Of a DNA stretch of 64,000 nt, positions 10,518 to 19,698 are shown one piece after another. The notes below the pieces were generated by a model, which saw nothing but the letters and a program-made list of their open reading frames with translations, was not told the DNA's origin and made no database searches. The stretch lies in assembly GCF_009176645.1 (NCBI RefSeq), contig NZ_AP019007.1:2790001-2854000 (forward strand), read 5' to 3'. Source of the DNA: Enterobacter oligotrophicus (lineage in GTDB: Bacteria > Pseudomonadota > Gammaproteobacteria > Enterobacterales > Enterobacteriaceae). The position numbers were made by a program, and so were the translations under genes. Within the stretch, counting starts at the first letter, position 1; every line of letters begins with the position of its first letter.

Positions 10518-10533
10518 CTGTTTGAATATACAG
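10518..10533. promoter_or_regulatory. LexA (SOS) box in the uvrA-ssb divergent region
   Basis: CTGTTTGAATATACAG fits the LexA consensus CTGT-N8-ACAG exactly. It lies 85-100 bases upstream of the uvrA start, in the position of the E. coli uvrA operator, which also affects one ssb promoter. Confidence 0.92.
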
Positions 10534-10681
10534 TATTGGAATGCATTTTCTGATTCGCTGTGTAACAATGTTGAGTTCGCGTAAGAACTCTGGAATCCAT
10601 CTCGCAGCTATCAAAATGCAGCATGGAAATGGTACACTCGCGCGTTACACTTATTAAGAAACGTATTCAGGAGACACGAAC

Positions 10682-11212
10682 ATGGCCAGCAGAGGCGTAA
10701 ACAAGGTGATTCTCGTCGGTAATCTGGGCCAGGACCCGGAAGTACGCTACATGCCGAGTGGTGGCGCAGTTGCCAACATTACGCTGGCTACTTCCGAATC
10801 CTGGCGTGATAAAGCGACCGGTGAAATGAAAGAGCAGACCGAATGGCACCGCGTGGTGCTGTTTGGCAAACTGGCTGAAGTGGCGGGTGAATATCTGCGT
10901 AAAGGTTCTCAGGTGTATATTGAAGGTCAGCTGCGTACCCGCAAATGGACCGATCAGTCCGGCGCTGAGAAATACACTACGGAAGTGGTGGTTAACGTAG
11001 GCGGCACCATGCAGATGCTGGGTGGTCGTCAGGGCGGTGGTGCACCGGCAGGTGGCGGTCAGAGCCAGCAGCAGGGCGGTTGGGGTCAGCCTCAGCAGCC
11101 GCAGGGCGGCAACCAGTTCAGCGGCGGCGCGCAGTCTCGTCCGCAGCAGCAGTCTGCCCCAGCTCCGTCTAACGAACCGCCAATGGACTTCGACGACGAT
11201 ATTCCGTTCTAA
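10682..11212 (+). CDS. ssb: Single-stranded DNA-binding protein SSB
   Basis: The 176-residue protein has an OB fold in residues 1-115 ([20 protein letters not shown] start, [20 protein letters not shown] core). A long Gly/Gln-rich linker follows, then the acidic tip MDFDDDIPF that recruits repair and replication partners. SSB tetramers coat single-stranded DNA. The length is close to the 178 residues of E. coli. The start has GGAGACACGA upstream. The gene is transcribed away from uvrA and ends at a strong terminator. Confidence 0.98.
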   Translation: MASRGVNKVILVGNLGQDPEVRYMPSGGAVANITLATSESWRDKATGEMKEQTEWHRVVLFGKLAEVAGEYLRKGSQVYIEGQLRTRKWTDQSGAEKYTTEVVVNVGGTMQMLGGRQGGGAPAGGGQSQQQGGWGQPQQPQGGNQFSGGAQSRPQQQSAPAPSNEPPMDFDDDIPF

Positions 11213-11231
11213 GTCCTGTCACGCTTCATAT

Positions 11232-11256
11232 AAAAAAGCCCTTTTTGGGCTTTTTT
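11232..11256. terminator. Rho-independent terminator after ssb, also usable from the opposite strand
   Basis: AAAAAAGCCC-TTTTT-GGGCTTTTTT is a symmetric hairpin with A- and T-tracts. Its end overlaps the stop codon of the convergent EAL gene, so it can end both transcripts. Confidence 0.9.
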
Positions 11257-12241
11257 ATTGGGCGCGATAGTGCTGTAAGAATCCAACAAAATCACGAAAA
11301 CAGAGCGGCTTAGAGAAAAAATAACCCTGCAGGCAATCGATTTGATTCGCTTTGAGGTAATCGACCTGGTAGTCATATTCCACTCCCTCAGCCGTGGTCA
11401 GAATGTTCATCCGCCTGGCCATATCAATCACGCAGTCAATCAACGGCGTGGCGGTATCTTTCGAGATCTGACGGATAAACATACGGTCAATTTTAATGCT
11501 GTCGGGATTCAGGTTGGATATAAACGCCAGGTTAGAAAAGCCCGTGCCAAAATCATCCAGCGCAATTTTGATCCCACTGCGTTTTATATGCGCCACTTTC
11601 TGCACGATATCATCGCACATAGCGATATTTTCCCGCTCGGTGATCTCAAAAACCAGCGTTATGCCCAGCGCGTCAAAAATGGGTGCCCAGTAATCAACGA
11701 ACAGCTCAAAATGGCTATCCACAACGTGGGTATAGCTGATGTTGAGATTGAGCTTAAAGCCTGGCTGCAAGGTTACAATGCCCTGCTGCAAATCATCGAC
11801 CACCTGTTCCATCAGGCTGTCCGTCAGGTTCATGATAAGCCCGGTACTTTCTGCTACAGGAATAAAAACATCGGGGGGAATAAAACCCAGTTCATTATGA
11901 TGCCAGCGGGCGAGGACCTCCGCGCCCGAAACCGTATTGGTTTGGGCACAGATAAGCGGCTGGTAATGCGGATGGATCTGATGCAGTTTGATGGCATGTG
12001 CCAGCTGTGAATAGAGTGAATGCCGTCGGGCTGCCAGTAGCCAGGTGAGAAGAGCGACAGTCGTCGACAACAGTAAAATAATCCCCCCGCCTGTCAACGA
12101 AGGCAGCGAGAAACGGGTACTTGCGCCCAGCTCCAGAATTTTCCAGACCAGCGCAGTGGTGACAACCAGGGTCAGCAGGAATGCAGCAAACGCCGCGAGG
12201 AACCGGTATCGCTGTTTGCGCAGGAAATGCTTTTGATACAT
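11255..12241 (-). CDS. Membrane-bound EAL-domain cyclic-di-GMP phosphodiesterase
   Basis: This 328-residue protein begins with two membrane helices (about residues 14-38 and 50-70). A full EAL domain (about 80-325) follows. The signature is EVLARW in place of EALxR, and the metal and catalytic residues look intact: NLNIS, EITERE, ALDDFGTGFS, KIDRMF, TAEGVE and QGYFFSKP. It resembles the C-terminal part of PdeC/YjcC-type proteins, which occupy this position next to ssb in E. coli, but lacks the periplasmic CSS sensor domain. It should hydrolyse c-di-GMP and so favour motility. It lies 12 bases after the next EAL gene. Confidence 0.9.
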   Translation of the reverse strand: MYQKHFLRKQRYRFLAAFAAFLLTLVVTTALVWKILELGASTRFSLPSLTGGGIILLLSTTVALLTWLLAARRHSLYSQLAHAIKLHQIHPHYQPLICAQTNTVSGAEVLARWHHNELGFIPPDVFIPVAESTGLIMNLTDSLMEQVVDDLQQGIVTLQPGFKLNLNISYTHVVDSHFELFVDYWAPIFDALGITLVFEITERENIAMCDDIVQKVAHIKRSGIKIALDDFGTGFSNLAFISNLNPDSIKIDRMFIRQISKDTATPLIDCVIDMARRMNILTTAEGVEYDYQVDYLKANQIDCLQGYFFSKPLCFRDFVGFLQHYRAQ

Positions 12242-12253
12242 ATCAGGGACGCC

Positions 12254-13018
12254 TTACGCGCGTTCTGGCTGCATGTACTGCTGATGAAATGCTTCCTTAC
12301 TGACCGGGCGCGAAAACAGAAATCCCTGACCGTATTTCACGCCGTGGCGAAGCATTGAGGAAACGTGTGTGTAGTTTTCAACGCCTTCAATAATGGCGTC
12401 GATATCCCACTGCGCCAGGTGATCCAGCATAGCGTAGGTTCGTTCAAGGTTTCCCGGAGCCAGACAACTGCGGTCCAGCTTGACGTAATCAGGCATATAC
12501 AGCGCCAGCCGCGACTGCAGCGTGGCGATGCAGTCTATACCGTCCCAGGCCAGATTCATCCCTGCATCGCGCAGGCTGGTGAGATTAAGGTTAACCTCGT
12601 CATCCGGTGCAGCGTTACCGTCGGTTATCTCAAAGATAATCTGGCGCGGCGTAAGATTATATTTTTCAAGCAACGCCAGTACCCGTGCGGCGAAGCGCCC
12701 ATCCTGCAGTTGAATCCAGGAGATATTGAAGGTAAATATTTGCGTGTCGCGGACGTCGGGTTTCTGACGGGAAATATACTCAAAAGCCTGGGCCATAATG
12801 TAATCGCCCATGGATACGATCCCGCCGCTCTTCTCCAGCTCATTGATAAACAAATGGGGAGGAACAATATGACGCCGGTGAGTACCGCGCACCAGCACTT
12901 CGCCGCCAATGCAGACGAACCGTGAGAGATCAAAAATAGGTTGAATAACAAAATCGATACCCGCATCGAGTTTATTTTTTTCGACACACTGCATCACAAA
13001 ATGTGTACTTTTTTCCAT
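12254..13018 (-). CDS. Degenerate EAL-domain protein, probably catalytically inactive
   Basis: The 254-residue protein is a stand-alone EAL domain without membrane segments. The N-terminal signature GGEVLVRG and the strand FNISWIQ are present, and IFEITDGN keeps the Glu. The metal-binding DDFGTG motif is replaced by WDGIDC, so the second aspartate is lost; the lysine (VKLDRS), EGVE and QGFLFSRP remain. Such inactive EAL proteins, for example YdiV/RflP, act by binding proteins rather than by cutting c-di-GMP. It is in one direction with the diguanylate cyclase upstream and the active EAL gene downstream. A role in flagellar control is an inference from this setting. Confidence 0.88.
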   Translation of the reverse strand: MEKSTHFVMQCVEKNKLDAGIDFVIQPIFDLSRFVCIGGEVLVRGTHRRHIVPPHLFINELEKSGGIVSMGDYIMAQAFEYISRQKPDVRDTQIFTFNISWIQLQDGRFAARVLALLEKYNLTPRQIIFEITDGNAAPDDEVNLNLTSLRDAGMNLAWDGIDCIATLQSRLALYMPDYVKLDRSCLAPGNLERTYAMLDHLAQWDIDAIIEGVENYTHVSSMLRHGVKYGQGFLFSRPVSKEAFHQQYMQPERA

Positions 13019-13099
13019 GCCAGCCTCGTAGCCACAACTCTACAGCGTAAAACGACACAACGACTGTTCAACTTAAATGGGTGGGAGAAATAGATCGCA

Positions 13100-14593
13100 T
13101 TAGCGGGAGACGATTTTATTTTTGCCCGTTTTCTTTGCTTCATATAAAAACTTGTCAGCATGAGCAATCACTTCAGGCAGCGAGCCTCTCCCCATCTGAC
13201 AAAGCCCTGCGCTGAATGAGACTTTCAGCTCGTTCTCCCTGAAATGGCGGGTATTAACGGTTATTCGCCACTTTTCCAGATAACTTATCGCTTTTTCCTG
13301 AGAGATGCCGTTAAACAGGATGGCGAACTCTTCACCACCGTAACGATAGAGGGTGATGTTCTCCAGCCCACGTAGCCGCAACCCTAATTCGGCCACGGTT
13401 TTCAGCACAATATCCCCCACGGCATGGCCCCAGGTGTCATTAATGTTTTTAAAATTATCGATATCAACCATGGCAAGGTACGCCAGGGGATCGCTGTTAC
13501 ACTGTGCGGCATCAGCATCAAAAGCGCGGCGGTTTTTGAGGCCGGTTAACCCGTCGGTCAGTGCTTCATGAGCAATATTTTTCTGCCGCTGCTGTGAGTT
13601 ATGAATTTCTTCAAAAATAAGTTCTTCGACGGCAGTGGGTTTGATCGCCCCGTTTCGGATGCTGGTGGCTATGCGCATAAAAATGGCGTTCATTGCGGAG
13701 CGGGTAGCCCACCAGCAGAAAAACAGCATCACCAGCGTAAACAGTATTCCCCAGAGGATAGCAATACATTGATTCCAGACCTGGTTGTTGAGTTCACTCT
13801 CGTCCACCTCATGCATGACCAGCCACGATTCAGACGTGATGGAACGGTAGGCGTAATAGTGTGAATCCATGACAAAATCGCCGCGAAATTCTCGGGCATA
13901 ACGCGCGAGAGCTTTAAGTTTGGCCGGATCAATCGGGTAACCCGGATTGATAACCAGTTCGCCCCCACGGGTCATTACAAAGGTGTTGCTTTTGGTGGGC
14001 GACTGGGCGGTATTCAAAATCTCTGTGCTTTTATCCATGTTCAGATTGAGTGCCAGCACGCCCTGGTTCGAGCCGTCTGTGCCATTGATGACCGGCAGAG
14101 AAAGGGTTATCACGCGCTCTTTATTGGCGAAAGGGTCTCTGCTCACCGTAAAATGTGCAGCGTCTGAATTCTCTATGGAGAGGGTGAACCAGGGTTCTTT
14201 ACCGGGTTCCCAACTGGAAGCGGCTTCGACATAGGGTAAACGAGTGAAATGCCCCTTGTTATCGGCATGAATAATCGAGATTGCATCAGGCATAATACGC
14301 AGGCGCTCGATCATCCAGTTTCTTAATGTATGCTCGCTTTTGGCATCACCATCAAACTTATGCTGATCGGCGGCAACCCTGGCCATTTCTTTCACACTGT
14401 TTTCATAGCCCGCCAGGTACTTATCAAGGAAGGTCGCCACGTTATTGATATAAAGACGGTTTTGCCGTTTATATATTTCGACGGCTTTCGTCCACTGCGT
14501 ATGGAAGGTCAGAAGCCCAACCAGCACAAATGTCACAGCCAGTACCGAGAAGCAAATGTTTAGCGGCCTTCTGAAATTTAGACTTTCGATCAC
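13100..14593 (-). CDS. Sensor diguanylate cyclase (dCache-like periplasmic domain, GGDEF)
   Basis: The 497-residue protein has a membrane helix at about residues 13-32, a periplasmic sensing region (about 33-270) of dCache/PDC type, a second helix near 275-297, and a C-terminal GGDEF domain (about 335-497). The active-site loop is RYGGEEF, so it should make c-di-GMP. The upstream inhibitory-site motif RxxD reads RGLE, with Glu for Asp, so product feedback may be weak. It stands just upstream of two EAL genes in the same direction, forming a synthesis-and-degradation set beside the lateral flagellar locus. Confidence 0.92.
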   Translation of the reverse strand: MIESLNFRRPLNICFSVLAVTFVLVGLLTFHTQWTKAVEIYKRQNRLYINNVATFLDKYLAGYENSVKEMARVAADQHKFDGDAKSEHTLRNWMIERLRIMPDAISIIHADNKGHFTRLPYVEAASSWEPGKEPWFTLSIENSDAAHFTVSRDPFANKERVITLSLPVINGTDGSNQGVLALNLNMDKSTEILNTAQSPTKSNTFVMTRGGELVINPGYPIDPAKLKALARYAREFRGDFVMDSHYYAYRSITSESWLVMHEVDESELNNQVWNQCIAILWGILFTLVMLFFCWWATRSAMNAIFMRIATSIRNGAIKPTAVEELIFEEIHNSQQRQKNIAHEALTDGLTGLKNRRAFDADAAQCNSDPLAYLAMVDIDNFKNINDTWGHAVGDIVLKTVAELGLRLRGLENITLYRYGGEEFAILFNGISQEKAISYLEKWRITVNTRHFRENELKVSFSAGLCQMGRGSLPEVIAHADKFLYEAKKTGKNKIVSR

Positions 14594-15073
14594 TGAATAC
14601 TCCGGAAATCTCTACTGACACCAAATCAGAGCTATTACTCGCACGGATAAAACGCGCAGCGTATTGAGGGATGGTTAAAAGCAGTGGTATGCGGTCTTTC
14701 TTACTGGATGTAAATAAATCAAAGGGGAACATAACACGTTGAATAAATACTACCGTCTCGCCATTTGATTGTCAAAGTCGATCGAATGATCGATATCGAT
14801 CGATAAAATCAATCATCGGAATTGTTGTTAAAAACTATACGTAATACCGATCGATAATTTGGGATTAATTGGTCAAAACGATCTTTATTCAGAGGTGTAA
14901 AGATAAATGTCTTTATAATCAGTGAATTGTGCGATGGAGTGTAAATGATTTGTCACAGGGGATGGCACGATATTTTCGAATTAAAAGGAAAATATCGAGA
15001 GGAGATCATAAAATGGGAAATGGAATTTCCTATTTAAGGGAAAATCTATTTCCCGTGAGCGAGTAAATGTTAA
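14594..15073. other. AT-rich intergenic region with ATCGAT palindrome cluster
   Basis: No credible gene is seen in these 480 bases. At 14788-14804 there is a run of overlapping GATCGAT/ATCGATATCGAT palindromes, with another CCGATCGAT at 14848-14856, and CGATCGA also at 14779-14785. This is upstream of the diguanylate cyclase and could be an operator region, or a cluster of Dam GATC sites. No factor can be named. Confidence 0.5.
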
Positions 15074-15328
15074 TTATTCCTGTCTCACGTCATACTCTAC
15101 GAGCGTCCAGTTAACAGGATAACCATTTTGCCAGGGAAGTGTTTCCCCTTTTTTAACATTTACAACATTTTTAATCGCAGGGTTATCAATTTGCCAGTAA
15201 CCGCTTTGAGGGCAAATATTCCCGCTGGAACGCCGGGTTCCTAATGGACTCCGTGACGGTTCGGTCTGCGAAACATTAGCAGTTGTCGTTGCCACAGTCA
15301 GATTGCTGCTATCAATTTTCATTATCAT
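15074..15328 (-). CDS. Small uncharacterised protein with CPQSGYW motif
   Basis: I do not recognise this protein of about 84 residues. I chose the ATG at 15328 because AAGGG lies just upstream of it; a longer start at 15367 has no such site. The first 40 residues are Ser/Thr-rich and look disordered. The second half, NICPQSGYWQIDNP ... KKGETLPW ... VNWTLVEYD, looks like one of the short CP-x-SG-x-W modules found in small secreted or immunity-type proteins. That comparison is from memory and is weak. It has no signal peptide or membrane segment. It stands alone between the c-di-GMP genes and the LprI-like gene. Confidence 0.6.
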   Translation of the reverse strand: MIMKIDSSNLTVATTTANVSQTEPSRSPLGTRRSSGNICPQSGYWQIDNPAIKNVVNVKKGETLPWQNGYPVNWTLVEYDVRQE

Positions 15329-15492
15329 GCTACCCTTATGAATACATCCATTATTCAAGCGCGGCAAAATAAGGAGATAACTTAACAGTTTATTTTCATT
15401 ATTTATTCATATAGACATTGTTTAGAGTTTATATTGCAATAGATGTTATCATTCGCCACAATAGCCGCCCTTTTGCATGAAAGTTGAACAAA

Positions 15493-16485
15493 ATGACGCG
15501 TCGCATTTTTAGCAGCCTGTTTTTTCTGATGTTATTTTTCAGTGGCAGCGCGCTCGCGGTGAATTGCCAGCGGGCCGTTACGCCCCTCGAAAATACCATT
15601 TGCAACAATGACAACCTGCACTGGCTGGATAGCACGCTGTCGGTTGTCTATCATCAGGCCCTTCAGAACGAAGGCGTCGAAGGCAGCAATAAAAAATACG
15701 ACGATTGGGAAAAGCTGCTGGAAAAATGCACAACCGATGCCTGTATAGAACGCGCGTATTACGCAGGCATCAGCGCGCTGTCCAACACTGACCGTGATTT
15801 CAAATGGGAAGGCAAATGGTGGAACATGCTGGCACCAAACATGAGCGGCGGCGTGATCCAGTTCAGCCATAATGCCCAGTGGAGCGTCACCCTCGATATT
15901 CGCGCCTGGGCAGGGCTGAATAAAGATGAGTTTACTGCAGAAGCCCGCCGGTTATATGGAATGCTGGTTGTGGAAAAGATGGTTGAAACCAGTAACTGCA
16001 AGCTGCTGTTGATCCCTGAAAAAGATGGCTCATTACAGGTCTACAGCAACGCCGATTGGGGGTGCCGGTTATCCATGCCTGCCGGGGTGTTCCTGGACGG
16101 GGCTTACAGGCTCTCTGAAGACGATCCTCGCCCCAAACCCACGCTGCTGTCGCTGGGGATTTTCCCGACCCAGGAAATGGATGAAAAATTCCGCAGCCTG
16201 GTCGGGGATGATTATCAGAACTTCGTCAACAGCGCGAACGTGTATATCTACCAGAACGATATCGATAACATCGGGGCTCGCGTGCTCTCTATGTGGGTAC
16301 AGGGCGCTGCGAACAGCAGAACGGCCATCATCATGTATACGCCAAAAGGCGAAATCTGGGCAGGCCGGATCTCGCCGGTGAAAGGCGGTGGCCTGGAGCT
16401 GAACTATTACAGCACCGAAGGCCGCGACCAACGCAAAATGCCGCGCACGTTGGCCGCATGGAAATTACGTTTTTTAGATAATTAA
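15493..16485 (+). CDS. Secreted LprI/DUF1311-like protein
   Basis: The protein of about 330 residues has a clear signal peptide ending GSALA. The first 100 mature residues carry the DUF1311/LprI pattern: NCQRAVTPLENTICNN, then a WLDSTLSVVYHQAL helix, then KCTTDACIERAYYAGISAL, with four cysteines able to form two disulfides. LprI of Mycobacterium tuberculosis is a lysozyme inhibitor, but most members are untested. The remaining 220 residues are unassigned. ATG 15493 is preferred over TTG 15484 because it gives a standard signal peptide. Its end overlaps the flhA stop by four bases on the opposite strand. Confidence 0.85.
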   Translation: MTRRIFSSLFFLMLFFSGSALAVNCQRAVTPLENTICNNDNLHWLDSTLSVVYHQALQNEGVEGSNKKYDDWEKLLEKCTTDACIERAYYAGISALSNTDRDFKWEGKWWNMLAPNMSGGVIQFSHNAQWSVTLDIRAWAGLNKDEFTAEARRLYGMLVVEKMVETSNCKLLLIPEKDGSLQVYSNADWGCRLSMPAGVFLDGAYRLSEDDPRPKPTLLSLGIFPTQEMDEKFRSLVGDDYQNFVNSANVYIYQNDIDNIGARVLSMWVQGAANSRTAIIMYTPKGEIWAGRISPVKGGGLELNYYSTEGRDQRKMPRTLAAWKLRFLDN

Positions 16486-18578
16486 GCCAGCGTTCCCACA
16501 ATTGTTAAATCACTGTCATCAGGCACTTCGTTATAAGACAACACGTGCAGATTGCTGGCAAACAGACGGCCATAGCGTGAAATCAACGGCCTTAACTGTG
16601 GCGTGACCAGCAGCAACGGCGGCATGCCTTTCGCTTTCATCTGTTCCTGAATGATCGGCATCGTGTTTTGCAGCTGCGTCAAAATGTTGGGGTCAACGGC
16701 AAAACTGTCCAGCGCCACTTTCCCCGCCTGCTGGGATTGGTTGAGCGCACCGAGAAGAATGTTTTCCAGGGCGTTATCGATGGTATAAGCCGCCAGTTGT
16801 TGCCGATCCCCGTTGATCGAATGGATGATGGCGCGGCGCAGCGCGTAACGCACATCTGACGTCAGCAGGATCGGATCTTTGGTCACCGCGGAGCTTTCTA
16901 ACAGGGTGGAAGCGATAGTGACAATATCTTTCAGGGAAACCTGCTCCAGCAGCAGCTGACGATATACGCGCAGGAGAAGGCTGAAATTCAGCGCGTTGGT
17001 CAAATCTTCCGCCAGTTTAGGGGCCTGTAGCGCCAGGCGGGCATGCAGATGCGTAATATCGTCGTAATTGAACAGGTCGGGCAGATGTTCACGGGCGATT
17101 TTATTCACGTGCGTCGCCACCACGCTGGCGCAATCCACCACCTGATAACCCAGGTTCAACGCCGTGGCTTTTTGTTCCGGATCGATCCAGACGATCGCCA
17201 TGCCATAAGCGGGATCGGTATCCAGCACGCCATCAATTTCGCCATACAGTTCCGCTCCCGGAATAGCCATCAGCTTATCGGCATAAACCTCGCCAAGCGA
17301 CGTTCGGATACCGTTGATGTATATCGCATACTGGGCGGGTTTCAGGCGGAAGTTTTCCCGGATGCGGATCTCCGGCAACAGTACGCCACACTGCTCTGAA
17401 ACAACCTGTCGCACGCCGCGGATACGCTGTGAAAGCGGGCTGCCTTTGGCCGAATCGATTAGCGTGACCAGCTTGTAACCGAGGTTCAGGCCAATGGGCT
17501 CCACCAGCGGAATACTTTCCCAGTTGATACCGGGCGTGGTATCCGTTGCCAGCGCATCGTTGATGGCGTCGTAATCGGTCTCTTCTTCCGCGGGTTTAAC
17601 CACTTTACTCTGTCGCCAGGCGGCAAACAGCAGCAGCGCGGTAAAGCACAGAAAGGCGATGTGCGGCATGCCCGGTACAATCGCCAGAATAAACATGACG
17701 AACGCGGCGGTGTACAGCACATGGGGCTTCGCCAGCAGCTGCGTTTTGATCTCGTCGCTAACGTCGTCACCGTCGCTGACGCGGGTAACAATAATTGCGG
17801 CTGCGGTTGCCAGCAGCAGGGAAGGGATCTGTGCGGCCAGACCATCACCGATCGTCAACAGCACGTACTGCTGGAACGCGTGGCTGGCATCAAGATTGTA
17901 TTTGAAAATACCGATGCAGATCCCGCCGATGACGTTGATGATCAACACCATAATACCGGCGATGGCGTCCCCGCGAACGAACTTGGAGGCCCCGTCCATT
18001 GCGCCGTAGAAATCGGCCTCTTTGCTCACCTCTTTGCGGCGGTCTCGTGCCTGGTTCTGGTTAATCAGCCCGGCGTTGAGGTCCGCATCGATTGCCATCT
18101 GTTTACCCGGCAGGGCGTCCAGCGTAAAGCGGGCAGAGACTTCAGAAATACGCTCGGCCCCTTTGGTGACCACCACAAAGTTGATGATCATCAGGATGAT
18201 AAAGACCACGAAGCCGACGACGAAATCGCCGCCGATCACCACCTGGCCGAACGCCTCAATCACCTTACCCGCCGCACCTTCGCCTTCATGACCGTGCAGC
18301 AACACCACGCGGGTGGATGCCACGTTCAGCGTCAGGCGCATCAGTGTGGTGATCAGCAATAGCGTCGGGAAGACGGCAAAATCCAGTGGACGCTGCATAT
18401 TGACCGCGACCAGCAGAACCACCACCGCCAACACAATGTTGAAGGTAAATAAGATATCCAGCATCAGCGGCGACAATGGCAACATCACCATTGCCAGTAC
18501 GCTAAGAAGCAGTATCGGGACGCCCACGTGCCCTTTACGGAGTATGGCAAGCGTCTGCTGTAACTTACTGTTCGCCAT
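16482..18578 (-). CDS. flhA: Lateral flagellar export gate protein FlhA (LfhA)
   Basis: FlhA is the large export-gate subunit of the flagellar type III secretion system. At 698 residues it has the family length. The N-terminal half carries eight predicted membrane helices and the cytosolic FHIPEP-type loop around ERISEVSARFTLDALPGKQM (about residues 140-160). The C-terminal half is the substrate-docking cytosolic domain. It is the last gene of a minus-strand operon fliM-fliN-fliP-fliQ-fliR-flhB-flhA. The FlhB stop and FlhA start overlap by 14 bases. It corresponds to the intact version of the lfhA remnant known from E. coli K-12. Confidence 0.96.
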   Translation of the reverse strand: MANSKLQQTLAILRKGHVGVPILLLSVLAMVMLPLSPLMLDILFTFNIVLAVVVLLVAVNMQRPLDFAVFPTLLLITTLMRLTLNVASTRVVLLHGHEGEGAAGKVIEAFGQVVIGGDFVVGFVVFIILMIINFVVVTKGAERISEVSARFTLDALPGKQMAIDADLNAGLINQNQARDRRKEVSKEADFYGAMDGASKFVRGDAIAGIMVLIINVIGGICIGIFKYNLDASHAFQQYVLLTIGDGLAAQIPSLLLATAAAIIVTRVSDGDDVSDEIKTQLLAKPHVLYTAAFVMFILAIVPGMPHIAFLCFTALLLFAAWRQSKVVKPAEEETDYDAINDALATDTTPGINWESIPLVEPIGLNLGYKLVTLIDSAKGSPLSQRIRGVRQVVSEQCGVLLPEIRIRENFRLKPAQYAIYINGIRTSLGEVYADKLMAIPGAELYGEIDGVLDTDPAYGMAIVWIDPEQKATALNLGYQVVDCASVVATHVNKIAREHLPDLFNYDDITHLHARLALQAPKLAEDLTNALNFSLLLRVYRQLLLEQVSLKDIVTIASTLLESSAVTKDPILLTSDVRYALRRAIIHSINGDRQQLAAYTIDNALENILLGALNQSQQAGKVALDSFAVDPNILTQLQNTMPIIQEQMKAKGMPPLLLVTPQLRPLISRYGRLFASNLHVLSYNEVPDDSDLTIVGTLA

Positions 18579-19698
18579 CGGCTTTTAAGACCTCTTTTGG
18601 AATGTTGATCTGCCTGTTCAGGCGGGGTTTTTGTTCAAGCTGGCCGGTACGCCAGGATTTAAGCTGCATGACATAAGTCAGCACGTGCGCAATGGCGCGG
18701 AAAAGCTGCGCGGGAATTTGCTGGTTCACGCGCGTGGTGTGATAGACCGCGCGCGCCAGCGGAGGAAACTCCACAATTTCAATCTGATGGTGTCGGGCTA
18801 CGTCGCGAATATAGAGTGCAATGTCATCCATCCCTTTCGCCACGATGTAAGGCGCTTCGGCTTTTTTCGGGTCATATTTCAGCGCCACCGCATAGTGCGT
18901 GGGGTTGGTAATAATCACGTCAGCGTCGGGTACGGTACGGCTGATTTGCCCCATCGCCATCTGACGTTGTAGCTGGCGAATACGTCCCTTGATTTGCGGG
19001 TTACCGTCGTTGTTCTTGTACTCCTCTTTCACCTCTTGCTTGGTCATGCGCATTTTTTTGGTGAACATAAATTTGGTCAGCGGCACGTCAAGCAGGGCGA
19101 AAATGACAATCACGGCAATGAAATAAACCAGCACGTGATGCAGGATGCCAAAGCCCTGGTGGATCGCCTGATTCAGGCTAAGGCGTTGCAGATGCAGCAG
19201 CGGATTCAGTGAGCTGTGCACCATGCTGTACAGCACCGCCAGAATGATGCCGCACTTGAGCATCATCTTGCCGACTTCAACGTAGTGGCTACTGGAAAAC
19301 ATGCGCTTCACGCCGCTAATCGGGCTGAGTTTTTTAAAATCTGGCGTCAGCTTTGAGACGGTAAAAATCCAGCCGCCGGGGACCAGGCTTGCCACAACGC
19401 AGGCGATCGGAATCGGTGCCAGCGTGGCGATAAAACGGATAATCACCCAGACGTTGAGCATCAAAAACTGGCTTAATGCACCGTTGTCGTCGAGCCGTCC
19501 GGCCATCATGCCTACCGAGGTAAACGACTCCTCCACCAGCTGTTTGTAATAGGGAAAAAACGTACCCATGGTGATGAATGAGGCCAGCAGGCCCACGGCC
19601 ATAGTGAGGTCTTTGGAACGGGGTAAATCCCCCTTTTCGCGCGCTTTGCGTAGCTTTTGCGCTGTGGGTTTTTCGCTTTTATCGCCACCGGCAGCCAT
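18565..19698 (-). CDS. flhB: Lateral flagellar export switch protein FlhB (LfhB)
   Basis: FlhB sets substrate specificity for flagellar export. It has 377 residues with four membrane helices between about residues 30 and 210. The self-cleavage motif Asn-Pro-Thr-His is at about residues 265-268 in IITNPTHYAVAL, so autocleavage is expected. The start MAAGGDKSEKPTAQKLRKAR is typical of the family. It abuts fliR (the stop and start share one base at 19698) and overlaps flhA, which points to translational coupling. Confidence 0.96.
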   Translation of the reverse strand: MAAGGDKSEKPTAQKLRKAREKGDLPRSKDLTMAVGLLASFITMGTFFPYYKQLVEESFTSVGMMAGRLDDNGALSQFLMLNVWVIIRFIATLAPIPIACVVASLVPGGWIFTVSKLTPDFKKLSPISGVKRMFSSSHYVEVGKMMLKCGIILAVLYSMVHSSLNPLLHLQRLSLNQAIHQGFGILHHVLVYFIAVIVIFALLDVPLTKFMFTKKMRMTKQEVKEEYKNNDGNPQIKGRIRQLQRQMAMGQISRTVPDADVIITNPTHYAVALKYDPKKAEAPYIVAKGMDDIALYIRDVARHHQIEIVEFPPLARAVYHTTRVNQQIPAQLFRAIAHVLTYVMQLKSWRTGQLEQKPRLNRQINIPKEVLKADGEQ

